Part shown: one piece after another, positions 1-6,716 of the stretch
Position numbering within the stretch: position 1 is the stretch's first letter
How the letters are laid out: each line of letters starts with the position of its first letter
Source of the DNA: Planctomycetota bacterium
GTDB taxonomy: Bacteria > Planctomycetota > Phycisphaerae > WQYP01
Direction of reading: 5' to 3'
DNA: 27,531 nt
NCBI GenBank assembly: GCA_021798635.1
Contig: JAJZGH010000024.1
Coordinates: 1-27,531 of the forward strand
Program-made: the position numbers and the translations under genes
The notes under the pieces: generated by a model
What the model was told of the DNA's origin: nothing
Databases searched by the model: none
Seen by the model: only the letters and a program-made list of their open reading frames with translations

Positions 1-1376
1 CTAATAATCTGAAACCAGTTGGCGTAGGGCGATTTGCGCCCGTATTTTAAGACGTTCTGGAAGGGGCCGAAATTCTTGCCGCAATGACCGAACGGAATAT
101 CGATAATCACCTTAAAGCCTTGTCGGTGGGCCGCTTTTATAAAGCGCAAAAATACTTTATCTGAGGCTGACCATTGCCACGTGGCGGGATTCAGCGGGTT
201 TTCCCCATGCAATTTTTCCAGAGATCCTTTAACCCCGAACCCATCATCAACATGGATAAAGCTGGAGGGATCATATTTATGAATGCTGGGTGATTCAAAT
301 ACCGGGGTGAGGTACAGGCTGTTAACCCCCAGGCGGCGCAAATAAGGAAGTTCATCCTGAATGCCCTGTATATCACCTCCATAGAAGCGGTTATATACAT
401 AACTATAAAAGTTGCCATGTTCACCGGCGGGGCGGTACGGCTTGGTCCATGGCCAGCGCCAGGGAATATGCGGTGACGGATCATTGGCTTTGTTCCCGTT
501 ACGAAAGCGTTCGGGAAATATCTCGTACCAGACTGCCCGCCTGGCCCAGCCGGGTGTGATAACTACCGATCTCATCGTTGTCTGGTAGGCGTGCTGTTCG
601 GCAGCCTGGGCGGAATGGTACACATATCCGTCAGCGACATATCTCGTGGCAGACCCGTGCGTAAGTGTGAAGTAATAGTGAATTGATGCCGTTCGAACAT
701 GAAGTATGGTCCCCCAGGTACAACTGCCAAGGTGGTTAAAGTCTTTCCGCAGCGGATACACTTTTACCTTGGTGCCCGGCTGGAGAACATCCACAACCGC
801 TTTAGAAAGTGTGCCGCTTTGCGCTGTGAATTCGAGGCGTAGATACTGCCGTGAAACCACATCCATCTGATTCATGTTTTGAGGATTAAATGAAATGGCC
901 GCCGGGCTGATGTGATCAGCCTGCGGTGCGGGCATCATCTGCCACGGAGAGGCAATGCGCACCTGGGAATTTGCGCCACCCTGTCCATCGCTGATATTGA
1001 GCCGGGGATTTGCCGCCGGATCGTTGACCCAGTGGTTGCCATTAAGCACAAATTTGTAGGCATGAAGGCCCGGGGACAATACCACGCTGATAGCCCAACG
1101 CCCGTCGGCACTTTGCCGCATAGGAGTGGCGGTGGTAGACCAATTATTGAAATCTCCCGCCACATTGACGCTGCGCACGTGCATGCCGGCGGGGGCTTGA
1201 TAGGTAAAAACATGCTCGAGTTTCGCGGGTATGACCGCCAGCTTCTCGGGCGCTGCAGAAGCATTTGCCGCGCGTGCGGCCCCAGAGACTGTTAATATTC
1301 CTACCGAGGCTGCGGTAAGAATGGCAGTTGTTTGACAGGCGGTATAAATAGCGGAGCAAACACGTCGAAAAGTCAT
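1..1376 (-). CDS. Secreted GH13 alpha-amylase / neopullulanase-like enzyme, 3' end outside window
   Basis: The frame is open from the ATG at 1374-1376 to the window edge, giving 458 residues. An AGGA lies 7 nt before the start. A signal peptide (about residues 1-37, ending in ARA) is followed by a CBM48/E-set glycogen-binding-like domain at about 55-140 (NVAGDFNNWS, HAYKFVLNGN). Next comes a second beta domain and, from about 280, the GH13 barrel: WYEIFPERF, YGGDIQGIQDELPYLRRLGV and HKYDPSSF are typical of the neopullulanase/cyclomaltodextrinase group. It should hydrolyse alpha-1,4-glucans outside the cytoplasm. Region I reads DIPFGHCG (residues 426-433) where the family usually has DxxxNH, so the conserved Asn is Gly. 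The catalytic Asp/Glu regions lie beyond the window. It is 75 nt downstream of the LacI gene on the same strand, so control by that repressor is likely (inference). Confidence 0.85.
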   Translation of the reverse strand, partial: MTFRRVCSAIYTACQTTAILTAASVGILTVSGAARAANASAAPEKLAVIPAKLEHVFTYQAPAGMHVRSVNVAGDFNNWSTTATPMRQSADGRWAISVVLSPGLHAYKFVLNGNHWVNDPAANPRLNISDGQGGANSQVRIASPWQMMPAPQADHISPAAISFNPQNMNQMDVVSRQYLRLEFTAQSGTLSKAVVDVLQPGTKVKVYPLRKDFNHLGSCTWGTILHVRTASIHYYFTLTHGSATRYVADGYVYHSAQAAEQHAYQTTMRSVVITPGWARRAVWYEIFPERFRNGNKANDPSPHIPWRWPWTKPYRPAGEHGNFYSYVYNRFYGGDIQGIQDELPYLRRLGVNSLYLTPVFESPSIHKYDPSSFIHVDDGFGVKGSLEKLHGENPLNPATWQWSASDKVFLRFIKAAHRQGFKVIIDIPFGHCGKNFGPFQNVLKYGRKSPYANWFQII

Positions 1377-1451
1377 GGGTCATTCCTGATCATGCCATAA
1401 TAACACTTCGCGGCGAAGGCCTCCCGCCATCGCGGCCGGGCCGGGAAAACT

Positions 1452-2588
1452 TTAGCGAGTGCGAACAATACTGGTGGACTCGCGCAGCACCAGATGTGTG
1501 GGCAGCACATCAGCCACATGATCCACTTTGCCGCGAATTCGGCTCACCAGCCGTTCGCAGGCTGCGACGCCCAATTCATAAAGGGGCAGGTGAACCGTGG
1601 TTAAGCTGGGATTGGCATAGGCTAGGTGTTGAATATCATCAAAGCCCACCACCGAAATATCCTGCGGCACTTTATGTCCGTGCTCCACAAGATACCGTAT
1701 CGCGCCCAGAGCCATTTTATCATTGCCGCACAAGAATGCGGTGGTGTCCTTGTCCCGATGGGTTAAAAGTTCTGCGGCCGCCGCACCACCTTCGTCTGTA
1801 AAACATCCATCGGCCAGCCAGGATTCTTTCGGCTCAATGCCGGCATGGCGCAGTTCTGTGGTGTAAACCTCCAGGACATCGCGGGCCGTGGGGCTTTCCG
1901 GGGCGGCGTAAATCATGCCGATGTTTCGGTGCCCGAGCTGCAGCAGGCAATTCATGGCTTGCTTGGCTCCCATGCGGTAATCGCAATGCACATAGTCCAA
2001 TACGCCGTCACCAAAGCGGTTATCCACCAGAATCATGGGATATTGCCGCAGGTCGGAAAGAAAGGCGTGCTTTTCATTAAATCCCAGACATAATAAGCCG
2101 TCCACAAACCGCCGTTCATACAGCTCTATATGTTTGCCTTCTTTGATGTATTGCGGTTTGGCTTGTTCAATTAACAGTTTATGGCCCAGTTTGCCGGCCC
2201 GGTCGGATATGCCGCTTAAAATTTCGCCAAAATAGGCATCAGCAAATGCGTGACGCAGCGGCGGCAGCATCACAGCGAGCACCTGTGTATAGCGGCTGGA
2301 AAGACTTTGCGCCAGACGATTCGGCCGATACCCCATACTGTCAATGACTCGCTGGACGCGCGCATGCGTAGGGCGGCTGATGCGCGGATTTTGATTAAGT
2401 ACCATGGAAACCGTGGCTATTGAAACCCCCGCCTGCTTGGCAACATCGCGAATGCTGATGCGCTCCGGCGGATTCTCTTCAGCCGGGAGAGAGTTAAAAT
2501 TCACCTGAATCGAATTCGAAGCACCGGCCAACTTGGAGCCTGCAAGGTTGGAAGATTCATGCAATTCATTTTTTAATTTCGCGGCCAT
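1452..2588 (-). CDS. LacI-family transcriptional repressor
   Basis: A DNA-binding LacI helix-turn-helix (ISIRDVAKQAGVSIATVSMV) is followed by the hinge and a periplasmic-binding-protein-like sugar sensor ending in LVLRESTSIV. The sensor carries the usual VGFDDIQHLAYANPSLTTV segment. I chose the ATG at 2588 (378 residues) because AAAGGA lies 7 nt upstream. The frame also opens at a TTG at 2633, which would add 15 residues and overlap the promoter region. Even so, about 40 residues precede the HTH, an unusually long N-terminal extension for this family. The gene sits upstream of the GH13 amylase and close to a VPLPA-CTERM protein, so its effector is probably an alpha-glucan-derived sugar (inference). 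The palindromes in its own promoter suggest autoregulation. Confidence 0.92.
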   Translation of the reverse strand: MAAKLKNELHESSNLAGSKLAGASNSIQVNFNSLPAEENPPERISIRDVAKQAGVSIATVSMVLNQNPRISRPTHARVQRVIDSMGYRPNRLAQSLSSRYTQVLAVMLPPLRHAFADAYFGEILSGISDRAGKLGHKLLIEQAKPQYIKEGKHIELYERRFVDGLLCLGFNEKHAFLSDLRQYPMILVDNRFGDGVLDYVHCDYRMGAKQAMNCLLQLGHRNIGMIYAAPESPTARDVLEVYTTELRHAGIEPKESWLADGCFTDEGGAAAAELLTHRDKDTTAFLCGNDKMALGAIRYLVEHGHKVPQDISVVGFDDIQHLAYANPSLTTVHLPLYELGVAACERLVSRIRGKVDHVADVLPTHLVLRESTSIVRTR

Positions 2589-2635
2589 ACCGAATCCTTT
2601 ACCTTTTTGCGCCCGCCCGATCAGTGAACGCAAGG

Positions 2636-2684
2636 GTTAACTGTTTAATCAGTTTAACAATGTAGTAAACTATGTCAAGTTAAC
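2636..2684 (-). promoter_or_regulatory. Promoter of the LacI gene with overlapping palindromic operators
   Basis: On the minus strand a perfect -35 (TTGACA, 2673-2678) is followed after 16 nt by TAAACT (2651-2656). Two palindromes overlap it. AACTG-N6-CAGTT (2639-2654) has outer GTTAA/TTAAC arms (2636-2640 and 2654-2658), and TAGTAAACTA (2663-2672) lies between the two promoter boxes. A further GTTAAC is at 2679-2684. This layout is typical of repressor autoregulation. The sites are read directly; binding is inferred. Confidence 0.6.
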
Positions 2685-2814
2685 TTATTCTAATTCGTGA
2701 ATTTATATGCTGGCATCGCAAATAACCAACGGTCTTCGGGGGCGTGGAATTTTAGAAAATCCGTCGCAATACATCCAATAGGCCGAGAAATAACAATAAT
2801 TACGGACTTTGTTA

Positions 2815-2843
2815 TTGACATGAAGCAATATTGGAATTATAGT
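2815..2843 (+). promoter_or_regulatory. Strong sigma70-type promoter for the VPLPA-CTERM gene
   Basis: TTGACA (2815-2820), a 17-nt spacer and TATAGT (2838-2843) form a near-consensus housekeeping promoter. Transcription should start near 2850, leaving an untranslated leader of about 185 nt before the gene at 3039. Confidence 0.7.
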
Positions 2844-2948
2844 CTGTTTATCCGAGGGAGCTTGTTTTCTGGTTCTCCCACAGATTTATTTAAGTGCATG
2901 GACGTGTAAGGTCTTTAATGGGGGTTGGCCAGGAGTGGCCTTTTAAGG

Positions 2949-2965
2949 CCGGTTGAGTAAACCGG
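2949..2965 (+). promoter_or_regulatory. Inverted repeat in the leader of the VPLPA-CTERM gene
   Basis: CCGGTT-GAGTA-AACCGG is a perfect 6-bp inverted repeat with a 5-nt loop inside the long 5' leader. It could be an RNA hairpin or a repressor site. No T-tract follows, so it is not a terminator. The rest of 2697-3032 holds a short open frame without a ribosome binding site, which I do not consider a gene. Confidence 0.4.
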
Positions 2966-3038
2966 TTAAATAAAATGCGGATTTCATGAGCGGGTGTCTA
3001 CCGCTTTGTTCGGTTCCTTTTTATAGGGAGAAATGGTT

Positions 3039-3863
3039 ATGGGTATGCTTCAAAAAAATCACGGGAAGAATATGAAGTTGGTACGGTTGCTGGCGTTGCC
3101 TGCGCTGGCCGCGTTGGCGGTCATCGGTATGAGCCAAAAGTCGCGCGCGGCGCTGGTGGCGTCGGATAACGCGGGGAATTCACCATATGTTGTCGGAAAT
3201 TCGTTTGGCGGACAAAATGGCGGCAGCGGCTTTGGGGCTTGGTCTGTGACCAACACCTCGTCGGGCGGCAATTTTATCAGCAGTGCGAATTGGAGCAGCA
3301 TTACCCCTTGGTTTGACATATATAACACATCCGCAAATCCTAATGGTAGCCAGACGACCGCCAGCCGCTCGCTGAATAACGCGTTGTCAAACGGTGAAAC
3401 GCTCTCCTTTGACTTGGTGCTCAATAGCGCCCAAACAAACGCGTCGGTTGGGTTCTACCTCGCCGATTCCAGCAACAACGCGTTATTTACGTATTATCAA
3501 GAGGGGAACAGTTCAACAGATGGCTACGCAGTGGATACAAACGGCACCACGGCCGGCATCGGCGTTTCTTACAACTACCAGAGCGTTGATCGGATCGCGT
3601 TTACCCTGACCAGCGCCACCACTTATGATTTCTCCGTTAATAATGTGCTGGCCCATTCCGGGACTATTTCCGATTCCACCGGAGGAATCGCGCAGTTGAA
3701 TTTCTTTGACAATGGCGGTGGTGCCTCCAGCGATGTTCAGTTTACAGACCTGTCGATTGCTTCTGCCGTTCCACTGCCAGCGTCATTCGGATTAGTCCTG
3801 ATCGGGGGTCTTGGTTTGGTTGCCATGGCGTTGAGTCGTCGGCGCTCCAGCGTCCGGGCTTAA
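3039..3863 (+). CDS. Secreted VPLPA-CTERM (PEP-CTERM class) surface protein
   Basis: An N-terminal signal peptide (MKLVRLLALPALAALAVIGM, cleavage near SRAA) is followed by about 200 residues rich in Ser, Asn, Gly and Thr, with alternating beta-strand character. The C-terminus is a sorting signal: the motif VPLPA, a hydrophobic helix (SFGLVLIGGLGLVAMAL) and a basic tail (SRRRSS). Such proteins are exported by Sec, then cleaved and anchored by an exosortase; no exosortase is in the window. Starts at 3033, 3039, 3045 and 3072 share the frame. I chose 3039 because AGGGAG lies 8 nt upstream, but 3072 gives the most typical signal peptide. The body has no domain I recognise; it resembles the beta-sandwich proteins of this class. 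It stands alone with its own promoter and terminator. Confidence 0.85.
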   Translation: MGMLQKNHGKNMKLVRLLALPALAALAVIGMSQKSRAALVASDNAGNSPYVVGNSFGGQNGGSGFGAWSVTNTSSGGNFISSANWSSITPWFDIYNTSANPNGSQTTASRSLNNALSNGETLSFDLVLNSAQTNASVGFYLADSSNNALFTYYQEGNSSTDGYAVDTNGTTAGIGVSYNYQSVDRIAFTLTSATTYDFSVNNVLAHSGTISDSTGGIAQLNFFDNGGGASSDVQFTDLSIASAVPLPASFGLVLIGGLGLVAMALSRRRSSVRA

Positions 3864-3926
3864 TTGTCAGATAATACCACGGCGTTCATAAAGTTTTAAC
3901 GCGGCCATCCAACAAATATGTGACCA

Positions 3927-3962
3927 CGGCGGACGCGAATCGATCGCGTCCGCCGCCTTTTT
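3927..3962 (+). terminator. Rho-independent terminator of the VPLPA-CTERM gene
   Basis: A perfect 12-bp GC-rich stem (3927-3938 with 3944-3955), loop ATCGA and then CC and five T. It lies 63 nt after the stop codon. Confidence 0.88.
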
Positions 3963-4019
3963 ACAGCTTCCCTTGCCGGCATGCGCGATCGCAGATCTGC
4001 GAACAGCCCATCCTGCCTT

Positions 4020-4169
4020 CGTGGCCGTGTGGTTGGATGAGGAATGGCGTCCGGGGAAAAGTCCGCATTCTCGCCCGGTGCGCCGAACCAGCCCCGACGG
4101 GCGGAGGCGCGTCGTGTCATAAAATCCCGTTTCCACTGCCAACTCAACGCTGCCGCATTGAGCTAATGG
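4020..4169 (+). repeat. Dispersed 150-bp repeat, copy A
   Basis: This copy aligns over its whole length with 4224-4373 in the same orientation. The most conserved part is the right end, where CTCAACGCTGCCGCATTGAG is identical in all three copies of the window and can fold (CTCAA/TTGAG arms). Overlapping open frames on the minus strand here are in different frames in the two copies and are not convincing genes. Confidence 0.75.
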
Positions 4170-4223
4170 CCCGCATCATGACTCGACGCCACGCGCGACC
4201 AACGAAGACAAACTTTAGCCCGA

Positions 4224-4373
4224 CGTGGTAGCGTCGTGGTTGGATGCGGAGCGGCGTCAGGGAAAAAGCCCGCGTTCTCGCTCGGTGCGCCGACCAACCG
4301 CGACGGACGGGGTCGCGTTGCGTCATAAAATCTCGTTTCCGCTGCCAACTCAACGCTGCCGCATTGAGCTAAT
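4224..4373 (+). repeat. Dispersed 150-bp repeat, copy B
   Basis: Direct repeat of 4020-4169, starting 204 bp further on, with scattered substitutions. Both copies contain GGTTGGATG, CGGTGCGCCGA, GTCATAAAATC and CAACTCAACGCTGCCGCATT in the same order and spacing. The remaining DNA to 4501 shows no gene. Confidence 0.75.
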
Positions 4374-4501
4374 GACGTGCGCACGGTCGCTCGGCCAGGC
4401 ACATGCAAAAAAATGGTCCTCGCTTCTCGTCGCGCTGCCAAGAATCATCCATAATTTTTTCCGGGCGGCATTTCCTCAATGCACGCCGATAGGCCCCGCC
4501 T

Positions 4502-6070
4502 TTACTGCTCCGCGGTGGAATTCTTCTCTTTAAGCACCGGCGAATTGCGAATGTGCAAATGGGTGACCCGCACAAAATGGGCCGCTGTAACGCCTTTGCT
4601 CAACTGCGCTTCAAAATGATTAATCTGCAACCCGTGAACATCTTTGCAGACCATGGCGGGCCGGTAATCGGCTTTTTTGAAACTGACTTTTATATTGGAC
4701 AGCTCTATATGCCGCGCATGGCGGACAAATACGCCATAAGAAGGCATCACACCGATGTGCGTGGGGCCGGGATAACCCCGGTTAAGTTCCGGCGGATTGC
4801 GCTGGGCGTCTTTTCGCGTGCCGCCGCCGACAAAAATCAGCCGAATGTTATCCAGCCGGATATCCCGCACGTCGTGGTGGGGCAGGCCGGTAATTTGAAT
4901 ACCGCTCATGGATCCAACATTGGTAGCCAGAACATTAGATATTAGAATGTGCCGCAGGTGGCCCACGGTCACCGGCGGCGGCGCACGATCGCGATCCCCC
5001 AGGGTCACGTAAATGGGACAATCTTTGACATTCCGCATCGTAATATTAGATATGTTTATATCTTCCAATACTGCTCCATCCACCTCTTCGACCGCCAGGC
5101 CCAGGCAATCACGGAAGGTGCAGTTGGAGATGGTGATATTTTTGAATCCGCCATCGGATTCAGTCCCCAGCTTGATGCGGCCATTTTCGCGTCGGCTCGG
5201 GAGCATTTTCCCGTTGATCAGAGTCCCTTCCTTAAAGCCGGAAAGTTGGCAATTCGTGATGGTGACATTTTCCGTGGGCCACAACCGGTGTAGTGCGTCG
5301 GTGGCCTTCAGGCACAGGCCGTCATCATTCGGCGAGTTAATGCGGCAGTCGGAAACAACGGTATTGCGGCAACAATCAATATCCACGCCGTCACGATTGG
5401 TGTCGATGGTGATGTTGTTAAGCGTCAGCAAATTACAGCCGGTGACCAGAATGCCGAAGTGTCCGCCATGAATAATGGTCACATCCCGTATCAGTACATT
5501 GGTACAAAGTTTAAGGGCAATGGCTTTATCCCCCACGCCCGGGAGCTTGACCCCGGCGCGGCGATGAGATTTCGCCCAGTGATACGCATCTGCGGTCAGT
5601 CCGCCGCCGTTGATTTCTCCCATACCGGTGATCGCCACATTTTTCAGATTTTCACCCCAGATCAGACTGTTATGAAAATAGGTATGGCCGCCATCCTGAT
5701 ACGCTTTTCCGACGAACGCTTCAGCAGGGTCATACGCGCCCGTTGTTATCGGGGCACCCAGGATTTCCGCGCCCGGCTGCAAATGCAAATCAATATTGCT
5801 TTTTAGATGAATGCTGCCGCATAAATAAATTCCAGCGGGTATTTCAACCGTGCCGCCGCCGTGGGCGTTGCAGGCTGCGATGGCACGGTTAATGGCCGGA
5901 CTATCCAGATGTTTCCCATTCCCTGCTGCCCCGAACTGGCGCACGTTGTAGCTACGAGGTGCCGTCTGTGCGGTTGCTCCAGCCGCCTGCAACATGACTA
6001 ACGCGAGCATGGCAGGAAGAAAAACTGTTAAAAAGCGACGCGTGAAGATGGTGGTATGTGACAAGCGCAT
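4502..6070 (-). CDS. Secreted GH28 polygalacturonase-like glycoside hydrolase
   Basis: The 522-residue protein has a signal peptide (about 1-35) and then the N-terminal GH28 segment (YNVRQFGAAGNGKHLDSPAINRA, with AIAACNAHGGGTVEIPAG). A right-handed beta-helix follows with repeated N-x-T/I-I strands. Family active-site motifs are present as NRD (225-227, usually NTD), DD (249-250) and GRIKLG (297-302, the RIK motif); the GHG motif is not evident. GH28 enzymes hydrolyse galacturonan or rhamnogalacturonan by inversion. The enzyme should act in the periplasm or outside. The start at 6070 has GGAG 10 nt upstream. It is transcribed alone. Three copies of a motif shared with the pseudopilin promoters cover its start region. 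The Thr-to-Arg change in NTD and the missing GHG leave the exact substrate open. Confidence 0.88.
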   Translation of the reverse strand: MRLSHTTIFTRRFLTVFLPAMLALVMLQAAGATAQTAPRSYNVRQFGAAGNGKHLDSPAINRAIAACNAHGGGTVEIPAGIYLCGSIHLKSNIDLHLQPGAEILGAPITTGAYDPAEAFVGKAYQDGGHTYFHNSLIWGENLKNVAITGMGEINGGGLTADAYHWAKSHRRAGVKLPGVGDKAIALKLCTNVLIRDVTIIHGGHFGILVTGCNLLTLNNITIDTNRDGVDIDCCRNTVVSDCRINSPNDDGLCLKATDALHRLWPTENVTITNCQLSGFKEGTLINGKMLPSRRENGRIKLGTESDGGFKNITISNCTFRDCLGLAVEEVDGAVLEDINISNITMRNVKDCPIYVTLGDRDRAPPPVTVGHLRHILISNVLATNVGSMSGIQITGLPHHDVRDIRLDNIRLIFVGGGTRKDAQRNPPELNRGYPGPTHIGVMPSYGVFVRHARHIELSNIKVSFKKADYRPAMVCKDVHGLQINHFEAQLSKGVTAAHFVRVTHLHIRNSPVLKEKNSTAEQ

Positions 6071-6178
6071 AAATTATTTTCTCCGCAAAAAAGCAATGCC
6101 GGAGAAATTACCGCCTGATGATCCAATTTGCAAATGGTTATGCGCGTTACACCCGAAGAAATATCAATAATTATGCGC
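6062..6178 (-). promoter_or_regulatory. Candidate XylR-type operator cluster at the GH28 promoter
   Basis: AGCGCATAAATT (6064-6075, plus strand, overlapping the GH28 start codon) is identical to 11913-11924 in the first pseudopilin operator. Two more GCGCATAA words lie on the minus strand at 6138-6145 and 6171-6178, exactly 33 bp apart. The matches are seen directly; a shared regulator is inferred. Confidence 0.45.
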
Positions 6179-6182
6179 ACAT

Positions 6183-6590
6183 TTACGTCGGACTCTCTCC
6201 ACCGACTTCATCCAGCACATGTTCGGCGACGAAAATAGGCACCTGATTGGCGACACCTAAGGCGATGGCATCGCTGGGGCGGCTGTCAACTTCAATGCTG
6301 TGCCCGTTGTGCCGGATAATCAGCCGGGCAAAAAACGTGTGATCCTGCAAATCACTGATAACAATGCGTTCGAGTTTACCGCCGAGTTGGTCAATGACGC
6401 TGGAAAGCAACTGATGGGTTTGCGGGCGGGGAAACGCGGTGCCCTTCAGCCGATGGTCAATCGCCAGGGCTTCAGCGGAGCCAATCAGAATGGGCAACGT
6501 CCGCGGCCCATCGACCTCCTTCAGGAAAATAAACTGCTGATCAGACGTTTCGGAAATGATGATTCGTTTCAGTTCAACCTGTACGGCCAT
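6183..6590 (-). CDS. DUF151 / bifunctional nuclease (BFN) domain protein
   Basis: The whole protein (135 residues) is one BFN/DUF151 domain: VELKRIIISETSDQQFIFLKE, LPILIGSAEALAI and the signature EVDSRPSDAIALGVANQVPIF near the C-terminus. Plant homologues were reported to have nuclease activity; bacterial members are mostly uncharacterised. I chose the ATG at 6590 because GGAG (6598-6601) lies 7 nt upstream; an in-frame ATG at 6608 overlaps this ribosome binding site. It is divergent from the large glycosidase gene and shares a 126-bp intergenic region with it. No functional link to the sugar genes is evident. Confidence 0.9.
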   Translation of the reverse strand: MAVQVELKRIIISETSDQQFIFLKEVDGPRTLPILIGSAEALAIDHRLKGTAFPRPQTHQLLSSVIDQLGGKLERIVISDLQDHTFFARLIIRHNGHSIEVDSRPSDAIALGVANQVPIFVAEHVLDEVGGESPT

Positions 6591-6625
6591 GCGGAAACTC
6601 CATTCCATGACCCGCCATCGGGCGG

Positions 6626-6655
6626 TTGCCAGCCAACGCTTTATACAAGTATACT
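6626..6655 (+). promoter_or_regulatory. Promoter of the GH95-like gene
   Basis: TTGCCA (6626-6631), an 18-nt spacer and TATACT (6650-6655). The -10 box is half of a palindrome TATACAAGTATA, which might also serve the divergent DUF151 gene. The predicted leader is about 55 nt. Confidence 0.5.
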
Positions 6656-6716
6656 CCTTAATGCGTGTTCAAGTTGGGTCCGTACTTCGCCCTGAGGTAC
6701 TAACAGGAGTTTCCGG

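Noticed and set aside
141..165. AGCGCAAAAATACTTTAT, similar to the pseudopilin operator half-site
   Set aside because: It is a single copy inside the GH13 coding sequence, so a chance match is more likely.
912..1295. 127-codon plus-strand open frame
   Set aside because: Antisense to the signal peptide and CBM48-like domain of the GH13 gene.
2697..2909. 70-codon open frame upstream of the VPLPA-CTERM gene
   Set aside because: No ribosome binding site, unremarkable composition, and it contains the strong promoter of the next gene.
4020..4373. CRISPR-like array
   Set aside because: Only two long copies 204 bp apart with many differences; no short identical repeats or spacers.
3867..4441. Several overlapping minus-strand open frames over the 150-bp repeats
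   Set aside because: The homologous repeat copies are open in different frames, start codons are inconsistent, and no protein pattern is recognisable.
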